A stretch of 64,000 bases of DNA from Flagellimonas aurea. GTDB taxonomy: Bacteria; Bacteroidota; Bacteroidia; Flavobacteriales; Flavobacteriaceae. The notes below the pieces were generated by a model, which was not told the origin of the DNA, ran no database searches, and was given only the letters and a program-made list of their open reading frames with translations. The stretch covers positions 434,001 through 498,000 of the forward strand of contig NZ_JAFLNL010000003.1 of NCBI RefSeq assembly GCF_017313785.1, read 5' to 3'. This document shows, piece after piece, positions 25,404 through 35,999 of the stretch (position 1 is the first letter of the stretch; the number at the start of each line of letters is the position of its first letter). A program made the translations under genes and the position numbers.

Positions 25404-28370
25404 CTATGCTCCTGTAGCAGCAGCAATTTTCTTCTTTAATGAGTCGAACATTACAGGTGTTGCGATAAATACGGAAGAGTATGTACCTACAATTACACCT
25501 ACGATCATTGCAAACATAAACCCTCTTAGGCTTTCCCCTCCAAAAATGAAGATGGCCAACAACACGATCAACGTGGTAAGCGAGGTGTTCAACGTTCTAC
25601 TCAAAGTGCTGTTCAATGCATCATTAATATTTACTCCATCATTGAATCCCTTTAGGGCTGTAATCTCACGGATACGGTCGAATACTACCACCGTATCGTT
25701 CAGTGAGTACCCGATTACGGTAAGAATGGCAGCAATAAAGGCTTGGTCGATTTCCATATTAAACGGCATGATGCTTCCCGTTAGCGAGAAAATACCCAAC
25801 ACGATCATTACATCGTGGAATACCGCAACCACGGCACCCAATGAGAATTGCCATTTTCTAAATCGCAATAGAATGTATAGGAAAACTACCGCCAAGGAAC
25901 CGATAATGGCCAAAAAGGCATTTTTCTTGATGTCATCGGCAATCGTGGGTCCTACTTTTACAGATTGTAGGATACCTATCGATTTTTCGGACGCACCAAT
26001 GGTGAAATCTTCAAAAGAAGTTCCATCCGGTAAGTATTTTTGTAATGTGGTGTAAAGTTTGTTCTGAATTTCCGTGTCCACTTCCACACCTTCTTCATCC
26101 ACTTTGTATGGCGTGGTCACTTTAATTTGATTAGCATCACCAAAGGTCTTCACCATGGTGCCGCTACCAAATTCCGTATTTAGTTCAGAAGCAATCTCTG
26201 AAGGGTTCACCGCTTTCTCAAAACGGATTTGGTATGAACGTCCTCCTATAAAATCAACACCTTGATTTAGCCCTTTGGTAAGCAATGAGAACACACTTAC
26301 CGCTACTAAGATTCCAGAAACAATGTAAGCAATCTTACGCTTGGACAAAAAATCGATGTTCATCTTGGTGAAAAGGTTCTTGGTAATCCCCGTACTGAAA
26401 TCCAATCGTCTACCCTTCTTACTGGTATAGGCCTCAATCATCAATCTAGTCACAAATATGGCCGTGAACAGGGAGGTAACAATACCTATCATCAATGTAG
26501 TGGCAAAACCTTTAATAGGTCCAGACCCAAAGATGAAAAGGATAATTGCCGTTAATCCAGTAGTAATGTTGGCATCCAAAATAGAAGACAAGGCATTTCC
26601 AAAACCATCGGCAATGGCTTGGGCTTTTCCTTTTCCACGGGCCAACTCTTCTTTTATCCTTTCAAATATAAGTACGTTGGCATCCACCGACATACCAATG
26701 GTCAAAACGATACCTGCGATACCTGGCAATGTCAAAACAGCTCCAAGGCTGGTCAATACTCCAAAAATCAAAAGAATGTTGAAAACCAATGCGATATCTG
26801 CAAATACTCCTGCTCTACCATAGTAGAAAATCATCCATACCAGCACAAAGATCATAGCGATGACGAAGGACATAAACCCACTGTCGATAGCTTCTTGTCC
26901 CAAGGATGGTCCTACGACTTCGGACTGGATAATATCTGCGGAAGCAGGAAGTTTACCAGCACGCAATACGTTAGCGATATCTTTTGTTTCGTTTACAGTA
27001 AATGTACCTGTAATCTCGGAACGTCCTCCAGAAATCGGTCCTGAAGAAACACCTGGTGCAGTGTACACTTTGTTATCCAAAACAATGGCGATACCTGTTT
27101 GGTTGTTGTATGCATCTCCCGTCAATTCCTCCCACTCTTTTGCACCACGAGTGTTCATCGTCATACTAACAGCAGGTTTATTGAATTGGTCAAAGGTATC
27201 CTGTGCATCGGAGACTACATCCCCGCTAATTCTGGGCGTACCTTCCCTATTGGATTTCAAGGCATACAAATCAACAATTTCGACATCTTGTGCCGGACGC
27301 TCCCAAAGGAACTTGGTAAATTGAATATCATTTGGCAACAACCTTCTAATCTCTGGCATTCTCAAGTACTCGCCTAGTTCGGCGGTATCGGAAACCATGG
27401 CCCTTGCAATGGCGTGGCTACCTGGATTAGCAGGAATCAGTTTGCCCAAAATAGGATTGGCCTGAGCGGTCATATCCAAAGAATCCTGTGAAACATCGGA
27501 AAGCAATGAATCGATTTCGGACTCTGGTTTTGCTTCGGTATCTTCTTTTGCTTCGGGCTTCAAAATCTCTTTAAGACGCTCATTGGCACTTACCAAAAAG
27601 TTTCCAATACTGTTGTTGCTCTGTGGATAGGTTTCCCAGAACTCCAATTGTGCGGTACTGGACAGAAGTTCCTGTGCACGGGCAATATCCCTTGCTCCTG
27701 GAAGCTCAACTAAGATTCGGCCAGAATTTCCTTCCCTTTGGATGTTTGGTTGGGTTACCCCAAAACCATCTATACGCTCACGAAGTACTTCAAATGCAGA
27801 AACGATAGATTCATCAATCTTTCTTCTGATGACAGGCTTCACCTGATCATCCGTCATTTGAAAATTGATATCATCGCTAAGACCTTTGTTGGCAAAAATA
27901 TCTGGTGATGCCAATTTGGTATCTCCCTTGATTTGGTCAAAAGCCTCAAAAAACAGCTCCAAGTAGGTATTATCACTACTCTTGGATGCTTCATCTGCAT
28001 CGGCCAATGCTTTGTTGAAAACTGGGTTCTTGGTATTGTTGGCCAAGCCTTTCAAGATATCCTTAACGGAAATCTGCAAGGTAACGTTGATACCTCCTTT
28101 AAGGTCCAATCCCTTGTTCAACTCTTTCGTCTTGGCATCTTCATAGCTCGTAAAGCCCAAAACAGTGTTATCACTGATCGAGTCCAAATACGATGCCTCT
28201 AAAGCTTCACGCTTTGCAACATAATCTTCCTCAGCCTCCGAAATTTGGCTAACTGCGTATGCTTCAGCGTCTCCTTCCAACTTGTTAGTGATGAAAGTAT
28301 AAGACAACTGATAGATGCTCACCAAGCCAAAAAGGATCGCGAAAAGCCTTATAAGTCCTTTATTCTGCAT
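25404..28370 (-). CDS. secDF: Fused protein translocase subunit SecDF
   Basis: The 988-residue protein joins SecD (about 1-640) and SecF (about 655-985) in one chain, usual for Bacteroidota. SecD motifs: LDLKGGINVTLQI, LVELPGARD and the TM4 segment IAGIVLTIGMSVDANVLIFERIKEE. SecF motifs: GVDFIGGRSYQIRF, VIGYSLNDTVVVFDRIRE. About twelve membrane helices and large periplasmic domains use the proton-motive force to pull exported proteins through SecYEG. It has its own promoter upstream and is not in operon with mdh. Confidence 0.97.
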   Translation of the reverse strand: MQNKGLIRLFAILFGLVSIYQLSYTFITNKLEGDAEAYAVSQISEAEEDYVAKREALEASYLDSISDNTVLGFTSYEDAKTKELNKGLDLKGGINVTLQISVKDILKGLANNTKNPVFNKALADADEASKSSDNTYLELFFEAFDQIKGDTKLASPDIFANKGLSDDINFQMTDDQVKPVIRRKIDESIVSAFEVLRERIDGFGVTQPNIQREGNSGRILVELPGARDIARAQELLSSTAQLEFWETYPQSNNSIGNFLVSANERLKEILKPEAKEDTEAKPESEIDSLLSDVSQDSLDMTAQANPILGKLIPANPGSHAIARAMVSDTAELGEYLRMPEIRRLLPNDIQFTKFLWERPAQDVEIVDLYALKSNREGTPRISGDVVSDAQDTFDQFNKPAVSMTMNTRGAKEWEELTGDAYNNQTGIAIVLDNKVYTAPGVSSGPISGGRSEITGTFTVNETKDIANVLRAGKLPASADIIQSEVVGPSLGQEAIDSGFMSFVIAMIFVLVWMIFYYGRAGVFADIALVFNILLIFGVLTSLGAVLTLPGIAGIVLTIGMSVDANVLIFERIKEELARGKGKAQAIADGFGNALSSILDANITTGLTAIILFIFGSGPIKGFATTLMIGIVTSLFTAIFVTRLMIEAYTSKKGRRLDFSTGITKNLFTKMNIDFLSKRKIAYIVSGILVAVSVFSLLTKGLNQGVDFIGGRSYQIRFEKAVNPSEIASELNTEFGSGTMVKTFGDANQIKVTTPYKVDEEGVEVDTEIQNKLYTTLQKYLPDGTSFEDFTIGASEKSIGILQSVKVGPTIADDIKKNAFLAIIGSLAVVFLYILLRFRKWQFSLGAVVAVFHDVMIVLGIFSLTGSIMPFNMEIDQAFIAAILTVIGYSLNDTVVVFDRIREITALKGFNDGVNINDALNSTLSRTLNTSLTTLIVLLAIFIFGGESLRGFMFAMIVGVIVGTYSSVFIATPVMFDSLKKKIAAATGA

Positions 28371-28408
28371 TGATTGTTAATTTTTTAGAAGTTTTCTTAA
28401 ACAGCGTG

Positions 28409-28439
28409 CAAATATATCATTTCCGATAACATTTGACAA
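28409..28439 (-). promoter_or_regulatory. Promoter of secDF
   Basis: On the minus strand TTG (28439-28437), 20 nt, then TATATTTG (28416-28409), an exact match to TAnnTTTG, 38 nt before the ATG. Confidence 0.72.
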
Positions 28440-28486
28440 TAGAAATTGATGTAATTGCAATTACGGTTGATGGTTACGCTGTTAAA

Positions 28487-28574
28487 ATAAAAATGTCATT
28501 CCGGACAAACCTTTAAATTTCCATCCAAATTGATGGTAAAACTCTTTGAGGTCGTGTCCGAAATGACATTTTAG
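28487..28574 (-). repeat. Long inverted repeat downstream of mdh, probable terminator
   Basis: Two 18-nt arms (28490-28507 and 28554-28571) pair with one mismatch, which becomes a G-U pair in the minus-strand RNA. Inside lies a second small hairpin, CCATC/GATGG (28521-28536). The minus-strand RNA continues into TTTTTATTTT, so it can act as the mdh terminator. The arms look like the TGTCATTCCG-type intergenic repeats I know from other Bacteroidota genomes, an inference I cannot test here. Confidence 0.7.
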
Positions 28575-28594
28575 TTGGTTATCGATGATTTGGT

Positions 28595-29521
28595 CTAGAC
28601 TTCTAGAAGTCCGTTTGTTTTTTTAACGCCTTCTGCACTCTCTTGCATTTTGGCTTTTTCTGCATCGGACAATTCGATTTCAACAATTTTTTCGATACCT
28701 CCTTTACCCAAAATAACTGGGACACCGATACAAATGTCGTTCAATCCGTACTCACCTTCCAACAAAGTTGAACATGGGAACATTTTCTTTTGGTCGCATG
28801 CAATGGCCTGTACCAATCCGGATACGGCAGCTCCTGGGGCGTACCACGCACTTGTTCCCAACAATTTGGTCAAGGTGGCGCCTCCAACTTTGGTCTCTTC
28901 CACTACCCAGTTCATTTTATCTTCAGACAAAAATTCGGAAACCTTTACACTGTTTCTAGTGGCATGACCGATTAGTGGAACCATTCCCGTATCACTGTGT
29001 CCACCAATTACCATACCGTCCACATCAGAAATTGGAGCTTCCAATGCTTCCGCCAGTCTATATTTAAAACGTGCACTGTCCAAAGCACCGCCCATTCCAA
29101 TAATTCTATTCTTCGGTAATCCAGTTGCTTTGTGCACCAAATAGGTCATAGTATCCATCGGGTTGCTCACTACTATTATTGTTACCTCTGGAGAATGCTC
29201 GATAAGACTTGTTGCAACGGTTTTTACGATTCCAGCGTTGATTCCGATCAGCTCCTCGCGCGTCATACCCGGTTTACGTGGAATACCAGAAGTAATCACT
29301 GCGATATCACTACCTGCAGTTTTACTGTAATCGTTGGTACTTCCAGTAATTTTGGTATCAAAACCGTTCAAAGAGGCCGTCTGCATCAAATCCATGGCCT
29401 TACCTTCTGCATATCCTTCTTTGATATCCAATAAAACAACTTCTGCCGCAAAATTTTTCATTGCTATGTATTCTGCACAGCTTGCTCCCACTGCGCCTGC
29501 TCCAACTACGGTAACTTTCAT
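28595..29521 (-). CDS. mdh: Malate dehydrogenase
   Basis: The 308-residue NAD-dependent enzyme interconverts malate and oxaloacetate in the TCA cycle. Motifs: GAGAVGASCAEYIA (NAD fold), an Asp ending strand 2 (VVLLDIKEG, NAD preference), SGIPRKPGMTREELIGIN (substrate loop with Arg), VSNPMDTMTYL and the active-site His in GGHSDTGMVPLIG. This LDH-like MDH form (MDH-III type) is normal in Bacteroidota. Monocistronic, with a TATTTTTG box upstream and a long hairpin behind. Confidence 0.97.
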   Translation of the reverse strand: MKVTVVGAGAVGASCAEYIAMKNFAAEVVLLDIKEGYAEGKAMDLMQTASLNGFDTKITGSTNDYSKTAGSDIAVITSGIPRKPGMTREELIGINAGIVKTVATSLIEHSPEVTIIVVSNPMDTMTYLVHKATGLPKNRIIGMGGALDSARFKYRLAEALEAPISDVDGMVIGGHSDTGMVPLIGHATRNSVKVSEFLSEDKMNWVVEETKVGGATLTKLLGTSAWYAPGAAVSGLVQAIACDQKKMFPCSTLLEGEYGLNDICIGVPVILGKGGIEKIVEIELSDAEKAKMQESAEGVKKTNGLLEV

Positions 29522-29546
29522 TTGTATAGATTTAAATTTTAGTCCT

Positions 29547-29554
29547 CAAAAATA
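29547..29554 (-). promoter_or_regulatory. -7 box of mdh
   Basis: The minus strand reads TATTTTTG, exact to TAnnTTTG, 26 nt before the ATG; no TTG at -33. Confidence 0.5.
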
Positions 29555-29763
29555 ATGCATTTGATGCAGAAAGAAGCTGACTTTTACCAGTTTTAGCGAG
29601 CCAATTCCATCAAATCATACCCTCTAAAAGTTATTTTGAAGCAAAGAAAAGCCGATTACAACGGTTTGTATCTAAAAAAAGAAATATTTTATAAGTTTTA
29701 TGCAATAGATTCCTACAAAGCTGCGTTCTTATAGTCCCAAATTTAACGTAACCTACTTGACCT

Positions 29764-30135
29764 ATGAAAAAGCTCTTTTCATTGTTGTCCATTGTTGGCA
29801 TCATCGCCATAAGCAACTGTACTCGCGTACCAGAGAACCACGACCCTATTCTGGGCATCTGGGCAAAAACTGAATCTTCTAGTATCGAGGGCAAAAATTC
29901 CAGCACCGTTCGCGAAGAATGGATTTTCAACGATGTATACCTAGGCAGGTACCAAAGGTATTCGAACTCCAAATTGATTTTTTACACTGATTTTAAATGG
30001 TCCCAAGAAAAAGGAACCTATTCCATTATTTACGGCGATCCCGAAGTAACGGATATCACCGTAAGCTTGGAAAAAGCAAAAACACCAGAAATATTGACCT
30101 TGGATAATGGCTCGGTCTTCGCCACCAGGGAATGA
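29764..30135 (+). CDS. Small lipoprotein, lipocalin-like
   Basis: The 123-residue protein has a lipobox (IISNC-type, Cys 19) and one small beta domain: ILGIWAKTESSSIEG, EEWIFNDVYLGRYQRY, KWSQEKGTYSIIYGDP. The GxW near residue 35 and alternating strands resemble flavobacterial lipocalin-like (DUF4923/5004-type) lipoproteins, but I cannot assign a family with certainty. Function unknown. Single gene ending in a terminator. Confidence 0.75.
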   Translation: MKKLFSLLSIVGIIAISNCTRVPENHDPILGIWAKTESSSIEGKNSSTVREEWIFNDVYLGRYQRYSNSKLIFYTDFKWSQEKGTYSIIYGDPEVTDITVSLEKAKTPEILTLDNGSVFATRE

Positions 30136-30160
30136 CGTGAAGACTACATATATGAAAATA

Positions 30161-30190
30161 GGAGGCCCCATTACGGGGCCTTCTTTATTT
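30161..30190 (+). terminator. Terminator of the small lipoprotein gene
   Basis: Stem AGGCCCC (30163-30169) with GGGGCCT (30175-30181), 5-nt loop, followed by TTCTTTATTTTT. Confidence 0.85.
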
Positions 30191-30214
30191 TTGGTCAGTT
30201 GATTTGGTTTCTTT

Positions 30215-31225
30215 CTACCTGAACCCGAAGTTAACACCAAAGGTGAAGGTGCTGAATTCAGCTATATTGTATTCTGCATTAAGCCTAAAAAAACCAAGCT
30301 TTAATTTGGTACCCAGCGTGGCGGCTACCCCACTTGCATTCTTTGATACCGTAAAAGGGTCTTCTACGGTCTCCGAAAAGAAAGGTCCATTTGCCTGATA
30401 GGTCCCTAGCAAGTCGATGTCCGATTTACCGGTAATGTAACCAAGCCCCCCATAAAAATTGATTACAGGAATGTTTTTTGTTGAAACGACAGCACTAAAA
30501 TTCCAAGTTTTAAAGCTTGCATCAATCCGCTGATTGCTACCTTCAATTGTGGATGAATCGGTAAAGTCGTATTCACCGTTTAAATTGGTATATCCTATCA
30601 CCGCTGAAATAGCAACGGGCATCACTTTATCGGCAGGCAATATTTTGGTGAAATCGTACTGCAATCCTGCACCAAAGAGCCCAAGTTTTGCGTCGTCATC
30701 AAATTTTATTTTTGGTAAAAAGCGAGCTTTAACTTCCAATCCTTTTATCAAACCCACACTTGCCTGAATATATCCAGACGGGATAAAATTGAGATTTTCC
30801 GCAGCAAGCCCCGATGGAAGCTCAAAGTCCTCACGGAACACACCGCTTTGGTCTTCAACAAATACCTCTACTCCCTCAATATCACCTAGAGCGGTCGATA
30901 CCATTCTGGCTTGGCCAGGGTTTTGCACAAAGTCCAAGTTTTCATAATCCGCCGGGTCTAACAAAAATGCCTTTTTATCATCTTTGTTCTTAAAGCCAGT
31001 CATGTTTCCAATAATTGAAATCTCGAATCCGCCCAAAGGTTTTGCATCTGCAGTATTGTACCATCCATTGGAAATACTGTAAATGGCCCCTTCAGAAACG
31101 GGAGACAAATAGGCATTGGCAAATCGTTCTGCATCTGCCACACCCGAAACAAAGATATCGTTCAAATCTTGGGCCTTGCCCATGGTCACGGAGACCAACA
31201 CTAGAGCTACAATTATTCTTTTCAT
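30215..31225 (-). CDS. DUF6588 family outer-membrane protein
   Basis: The 336-residue protein has a signal peptide (cleavage after GKAQ, about 18) and a beta-barrel-like body. The N-terminal SGVADAERFANAYLSPVSEG with GAIYSISNGWYNTADAKPLGGFE is the conserved region of the DUF6588 family, found in Bacteroidota. The end is FTFGVNFGFR. Function unknown. It follows gyrB on the same strand, but the gyrB terminator lies between; a TAGTTTTG sequence at 31243-31250 could be its own -7 box. Confidence 0.8.
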   Translation of the reverse strand: MKRIIVALVLVSVTMGKAQDLNDIFVSGVADAERFANAYLSPVSEGAIYSISNGWYNTADAKPLGGFEISIIGNMTGFKNKDDKKAFLLDPADYENLDFVQNPGQARMVSTALGDIEGVEVFVEDQSGVFREDFELPSGLAAENLNFIPSGYIQASVGLIKGLEVKARFLPKIKFDDDAKLGLFGAGLQYDFTKILPADKVMPVAISAVIGYTNLNGEYDFTDSSTIEGSNQRIDASFKTWNFSAVVSTKNIPVINFYGGLGYITGKSDIDLLGTYQANGPFFSETVEDPFTVSKNASGVAATLGTKLKLGFFRLNAEYNIAEFSTFTFGVNFGFR

Positions 31226-31250
31226 AATGTTGATGTTTTACCCAAAACTA

Positions 31251-31280
31251 AAAAACTCGCCCTACGAAGGCGAGTTTTTG
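31251..31280 (-). terminator. Terminator of gyrB
   Basis: An 11-bp stem (31251-31261 with 31269-31279) closes a 7-nt loop. On the minus strand the T-run of six follows directly. Confidence 0.88.
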
Positions 31281-31298
31281 TTGTGAAATGCTTGTTAT

Positions 31299-33257
<1,959 letters not shown>

Positions 33258-33275
33258 TCAAAAATTCAAATCTTA

Positions 33276-33283
33276 CAAATATA
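33276..33283 (-). promoter_or_regulatory. -7 box of gyrB
   Basis: The minus strand reads TATATTTG, exact to TAnnTTTG, 37 nt before the ATG. The -33 region has no TTG. Confidence 0.5.
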
Positions 33284-33332
33284 AGCAATACCCTGTGTAA
33301 ATGGCCTTAAACTGCTTGTTGGACACCCTAAG

Positions 33333-33355
33333 TTATCAACAAAAACTGTGGAAAA
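33333..33355. promoter_or_regulatory. Pair of DnaA-box-like 9-mers upstream of gyrB
   Basis: TTATCAACA (33333-33341) is one mismatch from the TTATCCACA box, and TGTGGAAAA (33347-33355, reverse TTTTCCACA) fits TTWTNCACA. They point towards each other across 5 nt. Either a DnaA-responsive control site of gyrB or chance. Confidence 0.35.
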
Positions 33356-33396
33356 CGACTTGGTTTGGAGTTTATACCCACCTACTGCTACAGACA

Positions 33397-33426
33397 ACTA
33401 AAAAGCCCCTTGGATAAGGGGCTTTT
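33397..33426 (-). terminator. Terminator of asnB
   Basis: An 11-bp stem (33401-33411 with 33416-33426) with a 4-nt loop, followed on the minus strand by a T-run. Confidence 0.88.
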
Positions 33427-33493
33427 CGGACTAATTAAAAAATGAAACTAGTTAGATTACTGCTTCATAACGTTTGGTTGGTTTAAACGGGGG

Positions 33494-35164
33494 TTATTTC
33501 ACATACGCATCGGTATGAACCTTAGCCACGGCTCTTCCCGATGGGTCGTTCATGTTCTTGAAAGCTTCGTCCCATTCCAGGGCAATCTTGGTACTACAGG
33601 CCACTGATGGCTCTTGTGGTACGCTCAACGCTGCCGCATCCGACGGGAAATGACTTTCAAAAATTGAACGATAATAATATTCTTCTTTCGATGTAGGTGT
33701 CTGAATCGGAAACTTGAAATGGGCATTCTCCAATTGCTCGTCGGTAACCTCTTCGGCCACTACGGCTTTTAGAGTATCTATCCAACTATATCCGACACCA
33801 TCCGAAAATTGTTCCTTTTGTCTCCAGACCACACTGTCCGGCAAATAATCTTCAAACGCTTTTCGCACTACCCATTTCTCCATTCGTTCGCCATTGATCA
33901 TCTTATCTTTTGGATTGATGCTCATTGCTACATCCATAAACTCCTTGTCCAAGAAGGGTACACGCCCTTCAATACCCCAAGCGGCCAATGACTTGTTTGC
34001 CCTAAGGCAATCGTACATGTGGAGCTTATCCAGTTTTCTCACTGTTTCCTCATGAAAATCCTTTGGGCTTGGAGCTTTGTGAAAATACAGGTATCCACCA
34101 AACAATTCATCCGCCCCTTCACCTGAAAGCACCATTTTAATACCCATGGATTTAATCACCCTTGCCATTAAGTACATTGGAGTTGAAGCTCTTATAGTTG
34201 TAATATCGTAAGTTTCCAGATTATATACAACATCTTTTATCGCATCCAGCCCTTCTTGAATGGTAAATTTGATTTCGTGGTGCACTGTTCCAATATGATC
34301 GGCCACTTTTTGGGCAGCAGCCAAATCAGGCGAACCTTCCAACCCTACCGAGAAAGAGTGCAATTGCGGCCACCAAGCATCGGCAGTATCTCCGGACTCA
34401 ATTCGTTTTTGGGAATATTTTTTTGCAATCGCAGAAGTTACGGAAGAATCCAATCCTCCAGACAACAATACACCATAGGGCACATCGGACATCAATTGAC
34501 GGTGCACTGCGGCTTCCAAAGCATCCTTTATTTTTTGAATACTGGTCTCGTTCTCCTTTACAGCGTCGTACTCCATCCAATCGCGCTTGTACCACCTAAC
34601 AAATTCACCATCGGAACTATGCATGTAGTGTCCGGGAGGAAATAATTGAATCTTGGAACAAGTTCCTTCCAAAGCCTTTAATTCGGAGGCTACGTAAAAG
34701 GTCCCGTTTTTGTCCCAACCTATATACAATGGAATAATCCCCATATGATCACGGGCAATGAAATACTCATCCTTTTCCGAATCATAAATGGCAAAACCAA
34801 AGATTCCGTTCATCTCATCCACAAAATCAGGTCCTTTTTCCTGATACAATGCCAAAATAACCTCGCAATCGGATTTCGTTTTAAAATCATATTTTCCTTC
34901 GAACTGCTTTCTGAGTTCTTGATGATTATATATTTCGCCATTGGCGGCAAGCACCAATTTGCCATCGGCGCTCAACAACGGTTGTTTTCCTGAAGCTGGA
35001 TCCACGATGGCCAATCTCTCATGGGCCATAATAGCTTTTTCATTGGAATAAATCCCGCTCCAATCCGGACCTCTGTGCCTAACCTTCTTCGACATCTCCA
35101 ACAATTGGGGCCTAAGTACTTCCGTACTTTCCTTCACATCAAATGCGCATACAATACCACACAT
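33494..35164 (-). CDS. asnB: Asparagine synthase B (glutamine-hydrolysing)
   Basis: The 556-residue enzyme makes asparagine from aspartate, ATP and glutamine. The N-terminal glutaminase begins MCGIVCAFD with Cys 2 as nucleophile and has VRHRGPDWSG, LAANGEIYNH and the SDCEVI region. The synthetase half has the PP-loop SGGLDSSV near residue 237 and GEGADELFGGYLYFHKAP. This is the E. coli AsnB-like form. Single gene with its own terminator. A clear promoter is not visible in the 234-nt AT-rich gap upstream, shared with the DUF2911 gene. Confidence 0.97.
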   Translation of the reverse strand: MCGIVCAFDVKESTEVLRPQLLEMSKKVRHRGPDWSGIYSNEKAIMAHERLAIVDPASGKQPLLSADGKLVLAANGEIYNHQELRKQFEGKYDFKTKSDCEVILALYQEKGPDFVDEMNGIFGFAIYDSEKDEYFIARDHMGIIPLYIGWDKNGTFYVASELKALEGTCSKIQLFPPGHYMHSSDGEFVRWYKRDWMEYDAVKENETSIQKIKDALEAAVHRQLMSDVPYGVLLSGGLDSSVTSAIAKKYSQKRIESGDTADAWWPQLHSFSVGLEGSPDLAAAQKVADHIGTVHHEIKFTIQEGLDAIKDVVYNLETYDITTIRASTPMYLMARVIKSMGIKMVLSGEGADELFGGYLYFHKAPSPKDFHEETVRKLDKLHMYDCLRANKSLAAWGIEGRVPFLDKEFMDVAMSINPKDKMINGERMEKWVVRKAFEDYLPDSVVWRQKEQFSDGVGYSWIDTLKAVVAEEVTDEQLENAHFKFPIQTPTSKEEYYYRSIFESHFPSDAAALSVPQEPSVACSTKIALEWDEAFKNMNDPSGRAVAKVHTDAYVK

Positions 35165-35274
35165 AAAAATAAATTTAATAACAATCTTTAAACAAAAGTG
35201 AGTTTAATTATTAAAAAACAAAACTCTTATTCCTAAAAAGATTACATATTAAAACTTAAAAATGCAAATAAATA

Positions 35275-35282
35275 TAATTTTG
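35275..35282 (+). promoter_or_regulatory. Possible -7 box of the DUF2911 gene
   Basis: TAATTTTG matches TAnnTTTG, but it lies 117 nt upstream of the ATG and has no -33 TTG, so this is a weak call. Confidence 0.28.
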
Positions 35283-35398
35283 CAATAAAAATTATAGTTT
35301 ATCTTTTTAACCCGAGCTCCATTGTAAGGTTACTTGATTTCCCCGTCTGATTGTTTGAACAGAATTAACTAGTTTTGAAATAAACTTAAATCACAATC

Positions 35399-35932
35399 AT
35401 GAAGAAATTAACAGTATTACTTTTAGTGCTTTGCACAGGATTGGTATTCTCAACGGATGCCGTGGCCCAAAAATTCAGTGGATTGGACAAAAGCCCTGCG
35501 GACATCGCCTATTATCCAGCTAGTTCTAAGGAAACCGCCAAAGCAGCCCGCGTTATTTATAGCCGTCCACAATTAAAAGGACGTAGCTTGGCCGAATTGG
35601 CTCCTGTAGGTAAGGTTTGGAGAACGGGTGCCAACGAAGCCACAGAAATTACATTTTATAAGGATGCCACAGTTGGTGGAAAAACCATTAAAGCTGGTTC
35701 TTACTCTTTGTTTACCATTCCAGGTGAAGATGAGTGGACGGTAATCTTGAACAACAATCTTCACCAATGGGGAGCCTATTCCTACGATAGTGATGCAGAC
35801 GTGGTTCGTGCTACGGCCAAGGCTTCTACCGATAGCGATGAATTGGAAGCTTTTGGTATCGCTTTTGACGATGACGGAAACTTGGTCATGGGCTGGGGAA
35901 CTACAAGAGCTACCTTACCGATCACTTACTAA
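35399..35932 (+). CDS. DUF2911 family exported protein
   Basis: The 177-residue protein has a signal peptide ending AVAQ (about residue 24), and the DUF2911 core: YSRPQLKGRSLAELAPVGKV, WRTGANEATEITFYKDATVG, GSYSLFTIPGEDEWTVILN. It ends WGTTRATLPITY. It is a periplasmic or surface protein of unknown function, frequent in Bacteroidota. Single gene with its own terminator. Confidence 0.92.
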   Translation: MKKLTVLLLVLCTGLVFSTDAVAQKFSGLDKSPADIAYYPASSKETAKAARVIYSRPQLKGRSLAELAPVGKVWRTGANEATEITFYKDATVGGKTIKAGSYSLFTIPGEDEWTVILNNNLHQWGAYSYDSDADVVRATAKASTDSDELEAFGIAFDDDGNLVMGWGTTRATLPITY

Positions 35933-35954
35933 GAAAGTTTTTATCTTAAATATG

Positions 35955-35979
35955 AAAGCCCCGCTTCGGGGCTTTTTTA
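35955..35979 (+). terminator. Terminator of the DUF2911 gene
   Basis: Stem AAAGCCCCG (35955-35963) with CGGGGCTTT (35967-35975), 3-nt loop, T6. It may also serve the convergent amidohydrolase weakly. Confidence 0.9.
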
Positions 35980-35999
35980 TTTTTCCATAATGGAAGGAA

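Noticed and set aside
30215-31225. Phage or transfer region near gyrB
   Set aside because: DUF6588 is a normal Bacteroidota envelope family; no integrase, transposase or att-like repeats are present.
35165-35398. Riboswitch or small RNA in the AT-rich gap between asnB and DUF2911
   Set aside because: No stable paired structure or known riboswitch motif is seen; the gap is simply AT-rich.
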